From positions 1-9,803 of the forward strand of contig JBCBKL010000050.1 in the NCBI GenBank assembly GCA_038521825.1: a stretch of 9,803 nucleotides of DNA. Reading direction: 5' to 3'. This DNA is from JBCBKL01 sp038521825. GTDB taxonomy: Bacteria; Pseudomonadota; Alphaproteobacteria; Rhodobacterales; Rhodobacteraceae. The translations under genes were made by a program, and so were the position numbers. This document shows positions 1 to 6,070 of this stretch, piece by piece. The notes beneath the pieces were generated by a model, which was not told where the DNA came from, did no database searches, and was given only the letters and a program-made list of their open reading frames with translations. The stretch's first letter is position 1; each line of letters starts with the position of its first letter.

Positions 1-6
1 CAGTCA

Positions 7-882
7 ATGAGGAAACTTGTCGTCATAGCGGTGCCCTACGCCTGGCTACTGGCTCTATTCCTTGTACCGTTTGGCATAGTTCTCAAAATCGCGCTGTCCG
101 ATATCGCATTGGCGATACCGCCCTACACACCCACTTTCGATGACGGATTGTGGTCGATGGTGCAGCAGCTTGATTTCGAGAATTTCGTCTTTCTGACAGA
201 AGATGATCTGTATTGGAAAGCCTACCTCAGTTCGTTGCTGATCGCATCGGTCTCGACAGTGTTGACGCTGCTGGTCGGTTATCCGGTCGCTTATGGGATC
301 GCCCGGGCACCCGAGGACTGGCGACCGCTTTTGATGATGCTGATCATCCTGCCGTTCTGGAGCAGCTTTTTGATCCGGGTTTACGCCTGGGTCGGTATAC
401 TGAGCAGTGAGGGTTATCTGAATCAGGTTTTAGTCGGGCTCGGATTTATCGACGCGCCCCTTACGATCCTGAACACAAACACTGCCGTCTATATCGGCAT
501 CGTCTACACCTATTTGCCTTTCATGGTCCTGCCAATTTACGCGGCACTCGATCGGCTCGACGGATCGCTGATCGAAGCCGCCGAAGATCTTGGCTGTTCC
601 CGCACGGTGGCCTTCTGGCTCGTAACGATACCGCTGTCACGAAACGGCATCATCGCAGGCTGTTTCCTTGTTTTCATTCCGGCCCTTGGTGAATTTGTCA
701 TCCCGTCGCTCTTAGGCGGCTCCGGAACGCTCATGATTGGGAAGGTTCTGTTCGAAGAGTTCTTCTCGAACAGGGACTGGCCCGTCGCCAGCGCCGTGGC
801 GATCATCCTACTTATCATTCTGATCGTGCCCATCATCCTTTTTCAACGAAACCAGCAACGCCAACAGGAGGCAGGGCAATGA
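7..882 (+). CDS. potH: Polyamine-type ABC transporter permease, PotH-like
   Basis: Inner-membrane permease of a spermidine/putrescine-type ABC importer, 291 residues, the usual PotB/PotH length. Six hydrophobic segments are visible at about residues 5-29, 73-98, 106-130, 158-180, 214-236 and 259-281. The cytoplasmic EAA loop that docks the ATPase is at about 190-210 (E190, A191, A192, G196, P209). The stretch around 111-130 (LPFWSSFLIRVYAW) is characteristic of the PotB/PotH branch. The ATG at 7 places the first membrane helix directly after the start, as expected; its ribosome site lies mostly outside the window. The gene overlaps the next permease by four bases (ATGA), so the two should be co-translated. 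Substrate is inferred from family resemblance and the PuuB-like neighbour; related permeases also import opines and other small cations, so 'polyamine' is probable rather than proven. Confidence 0.9.
   Translation: MRKLVVIAVPYAWLLALFLVPFGIVLKIALSDIALAIPPYTPTFDDGLWSMVQQLDFENFVFLTEDDLYWKAYLSSLLIASVSTVLTLLVGYPVAYGIARAPEDWRPLLMMLIILPFWSSFLIRVYAWVGILSSEGYLNQVLVGLGFIDAPLTILNTNTAVYIGIVYTYLPFMVLPIYAALDRLDGSLIEAAEDLGCSRTVAFWLVTIPLSRNGIIAGCFLVFIPALGEFVIPSLLGGSGTLMIGKVLFEEFFSNRDWPVASAVAIILLIILIVPIILFQRNQQRQQEAGQ
866..871 (+). promoter_or_regulatory. Ribosome binding site of the second permease
   Basis: A full AGGAGG lies inside the end of the first permease gene, seven bases before the ATG at 879. It fixes that start and should support efficient re-initiation at the ATGA overlap. 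It is the strongest Shine-Dalgarno sequence noticed in the window. Confidence 0.8.
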
Positions 883-1697
883 ACCGGCTCAGCCCGTTCA
901 ATCTGGTTTCTCTGACTTTCGGCTTTGCATTTCTTTATCTGCCGATCCTTCTGCTGATCGTCTACAGCTTCAACGAATCCAAACTCGTGACCGTCTGGGC
1001 CGGGTTCTCGACCAAATGGTATGGGGAACTTTTTCGAAACGAGGCCTTTCTGGATGCCGCCTGGGTCACCCTGCGTGTTGCTTTGGTGTCGTCGACGATC
1101 GCAACGATACTTGGCACCATGGCGGCCTACGCGCTCATCCGTGGAGGCCGGTTTTTGGGGCGCACGCTCTTTTCCGGCATGATCTATGCGCCGCTCGTCA
1201 TGCCCGAGGTGATCACCGGGCTTTCCTTGCTGCTCTTGTTTATCGGCATCGGATTGGACCGGGGCCTATTCACGATCATTCTTGCCCATACGACGTTTTC
1301 CATGTGTTTTGTCTCGGTAGTGGTGTCATCCCGGTTGGTAACCTTCGACCGCTCGCTCGAAGAAGCGGCACTTGACCTTGGGGCTTCGCCGTTCGAGACA
1401 TTCCGGCTGGTCACGTTGCCCATCATTGCGCCCGCCGTCGCGTCTGGCTGGCTCCTTGCCTTTACGCTCAGCCTCGATGATCTGGTCATCGCCTCGTTCA
1501 CGTCCGGACCGTCAGCCACGACGTTACCGATGAAGATCTGGTCATCGGTGCGCCTTGGCGTGAGTCCGGAAATTAATGCGCTAAGCACCATCCTGATCGC
1601 CCTGGTCGCAATCGGTGTCATTGCGGCGTCGCTTGCATCGAAACGCAGCGCCCTTAGGCAACGCGCAGACGAGCAAGCCGCCTTCCGCCTGCAATGA
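879..1697 (+). CDS. potI: Polyamine-type ABC transporter permease, PotI-like
   Basis: Second transmembrane subunit of the same importer, 272 residues, pairing with the PotH-like protein to form the membrane channel. Hydrophobic segments are visible near residues 12-31, 63-86, 96-123, 129-152, 182-205 and 235-255. The EAA loop is at about 161-181 (E162, A163, A164, G168, P181). The following stretch SLDDLVIASFTSGP and the later TLPMKIWSSVRLGVSPEINA are hallmarks of the PotC/PotI branch. The start is fixed by an AGGAGG seven bases upstream and by a 4-base overlap with the previous gene. Its own stop overlaps the next gene's start in the same way, so an oxidoreductase is built into the transport operon. 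That arrangement suggests uptake linked to catabolism of the same compound. Polyamine specificity is inferred. Confidence 0.9.
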   Translation: MNRLSPFNLVSLTFGFAFLYLPILLLIVYSFNESKLVTVWAGFSTKWYGELFRNEAFLDAAWVTLRVALVSSTIATILGTMAAYALIRGGRFLGRTLFSGMIYAPLVMPEVITGLSLLLLFIGIGLDRGLFTIILAHTTFSMCFVSVVVSSRLVTFDRSLEEAALDLGASPFETFRLVTLPIIAPAVASGWLLAFTLSLDDLVIASFTSGPSATTLPMKIWSSVRLGVSPEINALSTILIALVAIGVIAASLASKRSALRQRADEQAAFRLQ

Positions 1698-3025
1698 AAC
1701 GGATCTTTCCGGCCTATGCGTATGGCTCGGGGCCACGAAATGGCTGCTGGTGGGATCAGACAATCGAACCGCTTGATCTGCCGGCACTCGACTCAGAGGT
1801 CCGCGCCGATGTTGCCATAGTTGGCGCGGGATTCACCGGTATCTCCGCAGCGCTTCACCTTGCCGAACTGGGCGCAGAGGTGGTGGTTCTCGAGGCTGAG
1901 ACAGTTGGCTGGGGCGCGTCGGGTCGAAACGGCGGTTTTTGCTGCCTGGGCGGATCGATGGCCTCGGACGATTTGATCGACCGGAAGTTTTCAAAGCATG
2001 ACCGCCTGGCATGGCGGCGGACAGAGAAGGCCGCGGTCAGTCTTGTTTCTGATCTCATCGAGCGGCTGGATATCGATGTGGATCGGCATTCGAAAGGGGA
2101 AACCCGGCTTGCCCATTCGGCTCGAACCGCCCGCGCGTTCGAGACCGAAGCGAGACGGGCAGAAGAGAACTACGGCATGCGGCCGATATTGATCGAGGGC
2201 CGCGATCTCGCACGTCATGGGATGGATGGATCGTTTCATGGCGGACTTACGGTACCAGTTGGTTTTGCCCTGAACCCACGCAAATACCTTCTTGGTTTGG
2301 CAAACGCCGCCCAGCAGGCCGGTGCACGGATCTTTTCACTCAGTCCGGTGATCATGGTCGAAGAAACTGCTGGGAAGGTTCAACTAGAGACGCCGTCCGG
2401 CAACTTGCATGCCGATCAAGTCGTAATCGCGACCAATGGATATTCAAGCGAGAACGTGCCTCGGCAAATGGCCGGGCAGTACATGCCGGTCCAGTCGAAC
2501 GTTCTGGTGACGCGTCCGCTGTCTGATCCAGAACTAGAGCGGCAGGGCTGGACCACCCAGCAGATGTGCTACGACAGCCTGAACTTGCTGCACTACTTTC
2601 GGCTCATGCCAGATAGCCGGTTTCTGTTCGGCATGCGTGGCGGTCTCTTTTCATCTGCAAGGGCAGAACAAGGCGCCCGGCGGGCGACCGAAGGGCATTT
2701 CCGATCATGCTTTCCCGCCTGGTCCAAGGTAGAGATCGAGTACGCGTGGTCGGGCTTTGCTTGCCTGTCCCGCAAGCTCTTCCCCTTTGTCGGTCTATTG
2801 CACGGAAGCCGTCGCATCTCGGCAGCGCTCTGCTATCACGGCAACGGGGTTGCGATGGCGACCTACGCAGGGGCACTCTTGGCCGATCGTCTATCCGGCA
2901 CAGGCGCTCTCGACACCCCCGCTGTCATGAACTCGCCGCTGAAGGCATTTCCGCTGGGCCGTTGGCGGCGCGCGCTTATGCCGCCGGCCTATGGTTTACT
3001 TCGGTGTCTTGATCGGCTGGCCTGA
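1694..3025 (+). CDS. puuB: FAD-dependent DAO-family oxidoreductase, gamma-glutamylputrescine oxidase-like
   Basis: A 443-residue flavoprotein of the D-amino-acid-oxidase (DAO) fold. The N-terminal FAD-binding Rossmann motif is GAGFTG at residues 44-49, with the ribose-binding acidic residue at about E67 after the second strand. A GASGRNGG motif at 74-81 is typical of the PuuB/OrdL group. The C-terminal FAD-contact region has HGNGVA at 382-387. PuuB oxidises gamma-glutamylputrescine to the aldehyde with release of ammonia and hydrogen peroxide, and is cytoplasmic. The gene starts at an ATGA overlap with the PotI-like permease and has no clear Shine-Dalgarno sequence of its own, so it probably depends on translational coupling. 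The context supports an amine or polyamine substrate, but this family also oxidises glycine, sarcosine and other amino acids, so the exact substrate is uncertain. It ends one base from the convergent flgD stop. Confidence 0.8.
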   Translation: MKRIFPAYAYGSGPRNGCWWDQTIEPLDLPALDSEVRADVAIVGAGFTGISAALHLAELGAEVVVLEAETVGWGASGRNGGFCCLGGSMASDDLIDRKFSKHDRLAWRRTEKAAVSLVSDLIERLDIDVDRHSKGETRLAHSARTARAFETEARRAEENYGMRPILIEGRDLARHGMDGSFHGGLTVPVGFALNPRKYLLGLANAAQQAGARIFSLSPVIMVEETAGKVQLETPSGNLHADQVVIATNGYSSENVPRQMAGQYMPVQSNVLVTRPLSDPELERQGWTTQQMCYDSLNLLHYFRLMPDSRFLFGMRGGLFSSARAEQGARRATEGHFRSCFPAWSKVEIEYAWSGFACLSRKLFPFVGLLHGSRRISAALCYHGNGVAMATYAGALLADRLSGTGALDTPAVMNSPLKAFPLGRWRRALMPPAYGLLRCLDRLA

Positions 3026-3026
3026 A

Positions 3027-3698
3027 TCAGGCGTTGTCCGGATCTCGCAGACCGACCACACTGGACGCAGGGATCTTGTGACCGCTGTCGAGTATCACAA
3101 AGGTCTCATCTCCCTCGACCCTTGCCTCTGTAACAGTCGAATAGGCGCGTGCGGTCTGTGTCGCCAGCTCTTCTCCGGCAGCGCGAAACTCAAACTCAAA
3201 CGCGTACGTTCCGGTCGGCAAGGGATTTCCGGCCGCATCCACGCCGGCCCATGTGATTTGATCGGTTGTCGGCGTGAGGACCTGGCGCTGAACCTCGGCA
3301 CCGCTTTCATCACGGACAACCAAGATCATTTCGTCGGCAGTCGCGGGTGGATCTGCAAACAGAGTGACCGGCGATTCGTCAAATCGGGCTGGGGCGGTCG
3401 AGAGGGCATCCTTGCCGATCCATGACGAGAGGCCAGCAAAGCCATTCTGACCGAGTGACGTGATCAGCTCCTGCATCAACTCGTTGGTCTGCACCTGCTG
3501 TTCCACCATGGAAAATTGGGCAAGCTGAGCGGCGTACTCAGCTGAATCAATGGGATCGAGCGGATCCTGGTACTTGGCCTGCGCGGTCAACATAGTCAAA
3601 AAGGTTTCAAAGTCCGAGGCAATTGCGGCACCATTGTCCTCAGTGGCGACCTTCACGGTCGGTGTGGTTGTCGTCTGATTACTCGCGATAGGTTCCAT
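3027..3698 (-). CDS. flgD: Flagellar hook assembly (hook-cap) protein FlgD
   Basis: Hook scaffold protein of 223 residues, normal for the family. It caps the growing hook, guides addition of hook subunits and is later discarded. The conserved N-terminal FlgD domain covers about residues 28-80: F33, L34 and L37, then YQDPLDP at 43-49 and QLAQFSMVEQQ at 58-68. The C-terminal half carries the FlgD Ig/Tudor-like part, recognisable from TWAGVDAAGNPLPTGTY with the following strand. No cleavable signal peptide is seen, as expected for a substrate of flagellar type III export. The ATG is five bases after the fliK stop, and the GAGGA at 3713-3709 within fliK's last codons lies ten bases upstream, so the pair forms a fliK-flgD operon. 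No terminator fits between this gene and the convergent oxidoreductase. Confidence 0.93.
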   Translation of the reverse strand: MEPIASNQTTTTPTVKVATEDNGAAIASDFETFLTMLTAQAKYQDPLDPIDSAEYAAQLAQFSMVEQQVQTNELMQELITSLGQNGFAGLSSWIGKDALSTAPARFDESPVTLFADPPATADEMILVVRDESGAEVQRQVLTPTTDQITWAGVDAAGNPLPTGTYAFEFEFRAAGEELATQTARAYSTVTEARVEGDETFVILDSGHKIPASSVVGLRDPDNA

Positions 3699-3703
3699 TT
3701 GGC

Positions 3704-5116
3704 TTAGATCCTCACATCAACACCACCCGCGGCCCAATTAAGCGGACCTAAGGGCGTGGAAACTGGTCCAACTGGCAATGGTTCATCAACCAATTCGAGC
3801 AGATTTGAATCATTTGTAGGCCGCTGGCCGTCTTCCTGTTCGGCGTTCTCAAACGATTGGCCGCTGTCGGCGAACGAAAATGAGATCTGCTCGTATCCAA
3901 GCTCAGCAAACTCGCGTCCAAGCGTCTCGATATTCCTCCGCATCAATTCCAGTGTTTCCACCCGTTCCGTCGCTACCAGGACGGTAACACCGGTCTCAGC
4001 AGCCGAGATGCTCATGCGTACGCGACCCAGTTCAGCCGGGTTCATAGAGAGTTCAACACGTCCATCGGGCCCACGATGCAACGCCTCGGCCAGTTGCCGC
4101 GCAACAAGTTGCGGGAGCTCCAGTCTAGGTTGCAGCTTGTTGTCCACGGTGACTGTCGCGTTCGATCGAAGGTCCCAGACGATCTCGGGCTCACCGGCGG
4201 GGCCTGACGCCAAGGATGCCGTATCCAAGGCAGCACCTTCCGCGACTTTGGTCGAGCCGCTCAAAGCTGTGGCTGGAGCCGACTCGGCGGCGACTCTTGT
4301 GGTTGGATTGGCGGTTACGGACTTGTCCGCAGACACGAGATCAGACCGACTGACCGGCTTTTCCGATCGGGTCCAAGCACCAGGCTCCAACGTCGGATCG
4401 TCTGCGAGCACTTCGTTTGTCGTCAGGTTCGCAGCACTGCCATCAATGGACTTTGCTACCTTTCCCAGCTCAGGTGACCGGGTTGGACTCTCTACGTTCG
4501 TTCGAACCGCGGGAGCGCCATTGCTCAGCAGAGGCGAAACAGATGCCACCGTTGCAGTCGTAGCGCCGGAGCTTTCTGCTATCGGCGTTGTCGGTGGAGG
4601 ATTAACAGGTTTGATCTGTTCGACAGTACCAGCAACCGCAACCGTCTTTTGTGTCACCGCAGTTTCCCAAAAAGGAAAGGTTACCGGTTCGGAGACTTGC
4701 GTAACGGTGTTTTTGGCATTGGGCGTTTCATCCTCGAACACCGTGTCGGGATAGGTAGCTAGTTTTTCGACGATAGCGGTTTCTTCACCATGAAAAACGA
4801 AGGCATCGTGATCGACAATTACCTCAGCAGAAGGCAAGTCGAACTCGGGTTCGGAGGTCGCCCCGTCCTTGTCGGCATGGGTCTCAGGATCAGCTTCATC
4901 AATTGACTCGTTCACAGCGCCTTCCGGTTCCTGATCAGGTTCAGTTGCTGTAGCGGTGTCTCCCGATTGACTGTCTTCTTTAGAGTCGGCCGATTTGAAT
5001 GCCGTCTCGAAATCATCATCGCGGGAGGCGGTCTGATCCGGCGCGTTACCCGACTTAGCGGTTGCAGCTTCGGATGAAGGCGACTTAACGCCTGCGAGGA
5101 ATGCGATTTGCACCAT
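3704..5116 (-). CDS. fliK: Flagellar hook-length control protein FliK
   Basis: Secreted molecular ruler that stops hook growth and switches export specificity from hook to filament proteins. The 470-residue protein has a long low-complexity region (about 1-325) rich in Ala, Thr, Ser, Glu and Pro, matching the poorly conserved ruler part of FliK. The conserved C-terminal Flg_hook domain is at about 328-415, with the signature NPAELGRVR at 359-367 and the helix LELMRRNIETLGREFAELGYE. A 55-residue acidic tail follows. There is no signal peptide, as expected for type III export. It is the first gene of the minus-strand unit with flgD and is divergent from the rod-binding gene. The ATG at 5116 is only three bases from a GGAG; a GTG at codon 2 would have more normal spacing, so the start is uncertain by one codon. 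Confidence 0.9.
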   Translation of the reverse strand: MVQIAFLAGVKSPSSEAATAKSGNAPDQTASRDDDFETAFKSADSKEDSQSGDTATATEPDQEPEGAVNESIDEADPETHADKDGATSEPEFDLPSAEVIVDHDAFVFHGEETAIVEKLATYPDTVFEDETPNAKNTVTQVSEPVTFPFWETAVTQKTVAVAGTVEQIKPVNPPPTTPIAESSGATTATVASVSPLLSNGAPAVRTNVESPTRSPELGKVAKSIDGSAANLTTNEVLADDPTLEPGAWTRSEKPVSRSDLVSADKSVTANPTTRVAAESAPATALSGSTKVAEGAALDTASLASGPAGEPEIVWDLRSNATVTVDNKLQPRLELPQLVARQLAEALHRGPDGRVELSMNPAELGRVRMSISAAETGVTVLVATERVETLELMRRNIETLGREFAELGYEQISFSFADSGQSFENAEQEDGQRPTNDSNLLELVDEPLPVGPVSTPLGPLNWAAGGVDVRI

Positions 5117-5229
5117 AGTCTCCGGGATTTCTTCCAGGTTGTCGCGACTATGGGTCCAAGACAGTTACCAGTTCTTTACCGCTCGCACGCCATCTTGGTG
5201 AAAATCGTTCCAATTGTGAGGATCACATC
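5117..5229. promoter_or_regulatory. Divergent promoter region between fliK-flgD and the rod-binding gene
   Basis: This 113-base gap separates two divergent flagellar units and must hold both promoters. No convincing sigma-54 (TGGCAC-N5-TTGC) or sigma-28 (TAAA-N15-GCCGATAA) element was found. A TTAC-N7-TTAC element at 5165-5179 sits roughly mid-way and resembles a degenerate CtrA site (TTAA-N7-TTAA). That a promoter region exists is inferred from gene orientation; the exact promoters are not identified. Confidence 0.6.
5165..5179 (+). promoter_or_regulatory. Candidate CtrA-type site TTAC-N7-TTAC
   Basis: Two TTAC tetramers separated by exactly seven bases give 6 of 8 matches to the CtrA consensus TTAA-N7-TTAA. 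The site lies about 50 bases from either flanking start codon. CtrA is known to control flagellar genes in alphaproteobacteria, and a comparable element is found upstream of fliC. The match is degenerate, so this is a candidate only. Confidence 0.3.
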
Positions 5230-5514
5230 GTGACAGAAGCCATCAGCCCCCACCTATCCGGCCAGATCGCAACCCAGTCCGAACGGGACAAGAAGCTGAT
5301 GCAGGCCGCTCAGAGTCTTGAGGCAAGCTTTTTGGCCGAGATGCTGAAGTCGGCAGGCCTCGGAGAAACGTCCAAGGCATTCGGTGGCGTCGGCGAGGAT
5401 CAATTTGCCTCTTTCCTTGTCGAGGCGCAGGCGCACGAAATGGCAGAAGCCGGCGGGATCGGGCTTGCCGAAACGCTATTCAATGCAATGAAGGAACGTG
5501 ATCTCAATGACTGA
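5230..5514 (+). CDS. cheL: Flagellar rod-binding protein, CheL/FlgJ N-terminal type
   Basis: A 94-residue stand-alone rod-binding domain corresponding to the N-terminal half of enterobacterial FlgJ, needed for rod assembly in the periplasm. The core runs from about residue 22 to 92: KLMQAAQSLEASFLAEMLKS, then QFASFLVEAQAHEMAEAGGIGLAETLF. The pattern of LEASFLAEMLKS and A(G)GIGLAE is diagnostic. The C-terminal muramidase domain of FlgJ is absent, which is normal in alphaproteobacteria where this small protein is often called CheL. Despite that name nothing here suggests chemotaxis signalling. The start is GTG at 5230 with GAGGA at 5218-5222, seven bases upstream; no ATG lies between. It overlaps the FlgN-like gene by eight bases, so the two are co-transcribed. 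Confidence 0.88.
   Translation: MTEAISPHLSGQIATQSERDKKLMQAAQSLEASFLAEMLKSAGLGETSKAFGGVGEDQFASFLVEAQAHEMAEAGGIGLAETLFNAMKERDLND
5491..5496 (+). promoter_or_regulatory. Ribosome binding site deciding the FlgN-like start
   Basis: AAGGAA lies ten bases before the ATG at 5507 but only one base before an in-frame GTG at 5498. The ATG is therefore the likely start, giving a protein beginning MTDAVQDTF. Confidence 0.6.
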
Positions 5515-5863
5515 CGCAGTTCAAGATACATTCGATGCACTCGACGATCTGCTTGATCAGGAGAAAGCCGCATTGCTGGACGGGGACCTTGAGAGGATTG
5601 CCCGTCTTTATGAACGTAAGCTAGAGTTGATCGACACACTAAGCGAAATGGAACGTGAGGACATTGGGCGCCTACAGGCCTTAAACAAGAAGGCAAGCCG
5701 CAACCAGGACTTGCTGGATTCAGCATTGGATGGCATCAGGTCTGTTGCCCAACGACTGGCCGAGGTCAGGGAAACCCGCACCTCTTTGCAGACATACGAT
5801 TCTTCGGGCCGAAAGAAGAGTATCGAAATGAAGCATTCAGTGTCGGTCGAGAAGCGGGCCTGA
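5507..5863 (+). CDS. flgN: FlgN-like flagellar export chaperone
   Basis: A 118-residue, mostly alpha-helical, highly charged protein. FlgN is a cytoplasmic chaperone that protects the hook-filament junction proteins FlgK and FlgL and brings them to the export gate. Visible features are a long N-terminal amphipathic helix with LDDLLDQEKAALLDGDLERI, a second one with LYERKLELIDTLSEM, and the RNQDLLDSALDGIRSV segment typical of FlgN-family proteins, followed by a polar tail that includes TYDSSGRKKS. FlgN proteins diverge strongly, so the call rests on helical pattern, length, this RNQ segment and its place after the rod-binding gene. It overlaps that gene by eight bases. The ATG at 5507 is preferred over GTG at 5498 because of ribosome-site spacing. 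It could instead be another small flagellar chaperone. Confidence 0.72.
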   Translation: MTDAVQDTFDALDDLLDQEKAALLDGDLERIARLYERKLELIDTLSEMEREDIGRLQALNKKASRNQDLLDSALDGIRSVAQRLAEVRETRTSLQTYDSSGRKKSIEMKHSVSVEKRA

Positions 5864-5880
5864 TGGTTTTTGATTCAAAA

Positions 5881-5929
5881 GCACCGCAAGGAAATTTCGC
5901 TGTTAGGACGCCATTAGCTATTGCGGTGC
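5881..5929. repeat. Nine-base perfect inverted repeat with 31-base interior
   Basis: GCACCGCAA at 5881-5889 is the exact reverse complement of TTGCGGTGC at 5921-5929. The 31-base interior contains the TTAG-N7-TTAG element. It is not followed by a T-run on the plus strand, so it does not look like a terminator for the FlgN-like gene. It could be an operator or a leader stem. Confidence 0.6.
5903..5917 (+). promoter_or_regulatory. Candidate CtrA-type site TTAG-N7-TTAG
   Basis: Two TTAG tetramers are separated by exactly seven bases, 6 of 8 matches to TTAA-N7-TTAA. The site lies 154 bases upstream of the fliC start, inside the loop of the inverted repeat at 5881-5929. Only the fourth base of each half differs from consensus, the same as in the element at 5165-5179. 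Candidate only. Confidence 0.3.
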
Positions 5930-5942
5930 GATGTACTCCCTG

Positions 5943-5958
5943 CACTCGAAATTGAGTG
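5943..5958. repeat. Small inverted repeat in the fliC upstream region
   Basis: CACTC at 5943-5947 pairs with GAGTG at 5954-5958 across six bases (GAAATT), with a possible G-U pair inside. It is short and may be chance. It lies between two stronger inverted repeats. Confidence 0.3.
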
Positions 5959-6011
5959 GCGCATAACCCACCAAGGGTAGTTGCATTTGTCAGAACGGCA
6001 GCGTGTTCCGT

Positions 6012-6027
6012 CCCGCCGGGGGGCGGG
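6012..6027 (+). repeat. GC hairpin in the fliC leader
   Basis: CCCGCC at 6012-6017 pairs with GGCGGG at 6022-6027 around a GGGG loop, all G-C pairs. It ends about 30 bases before the fliC ribosome site, so if transcribed it forms a stable hairpin in the leader. It is not followed by a T-run and so does not look like a terminator. Confidence 0.5.
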
Positions 6028-6057
6028 GGTGTAAACTGGCGCGAAGCGTCACGACAT

Positions 6058-6063
6058 AAGGGA
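6058..6063 (+). promoter_or_regulatory. Ribosome binding site deciding the fliC start
   Basis: AAGGGA lies seven bases before the ATG at 6071 but only one base before an in-frame ATG at 6065. The start at 6071 also matches the MSSILTNNGAM opening usual for these flagellins. Confidence 0.75.
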
Positions 6064-6070
6064 AATGCAA

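Larger units (their letters stand above)
5864..6070 (+). promoter_or_regulatory. fliC upstream region and mRNA leader
   Basis: This is the largest non-coding gap in the window (207 bases) and should contain the flagellin promoter and its 5' untranslated region. It holds three inverted repeats (5881-5929, 5943-5958 and 6012-6027) and a TTAG-N7-TTAG element at 5903-5917. No clear sigma-54 or sigma-28 promoter was found at a usable distance, so the transcription start is unknown. Flagellin leaders in alphaproteobacteria can be bound by FlbT, whose gene lies downstream here. Confidence 0.65.

Noticed and set aside
2991..3425. A 144-codon plus-strand open frame across the oxidoreductase-flgD junction
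   Set aside because: It lies opposite the well-conserved flgD and out of frame with the oxidoreductase end; no recognisable domain.
3756..4754. A 332-codon open frame on the plus strand opposite fliK
   Set aside because: It is fully antisense to fliK, whose C-terminal Flg_hook domain is clear. The translation is Ser/Thr/Val-rich low complexity with no recognisable domain, as expected from reading the opposite strand of an Ala/Thr/Glu-rich gene.
5881..5929. The 9-bp inverted repeat as an intrinsic terminator
   Set aside because: No T-run follows on the plus strand. A short TTTT follows on the minus strand, but no minus-strand gene lies upstream that would need terminating there.
6032..6059. 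Sigma-28-like element TAAA-N16-CGACATAA before fliC
   Set aside because: The -10-like part ends 11 bases before the ATG at 6071, so transcription would start after the ribosome site. The match is also incomplete, sharing only ATAA with the -10 consensus.
5864..6070. Sigma-54 promoter (TGGCAC-N5-TTGC) for fliC
   Set aside because: TGGCGC occurs at 5957-5962 and again at 6037-6042, but no TTGC follows at the required spacing.
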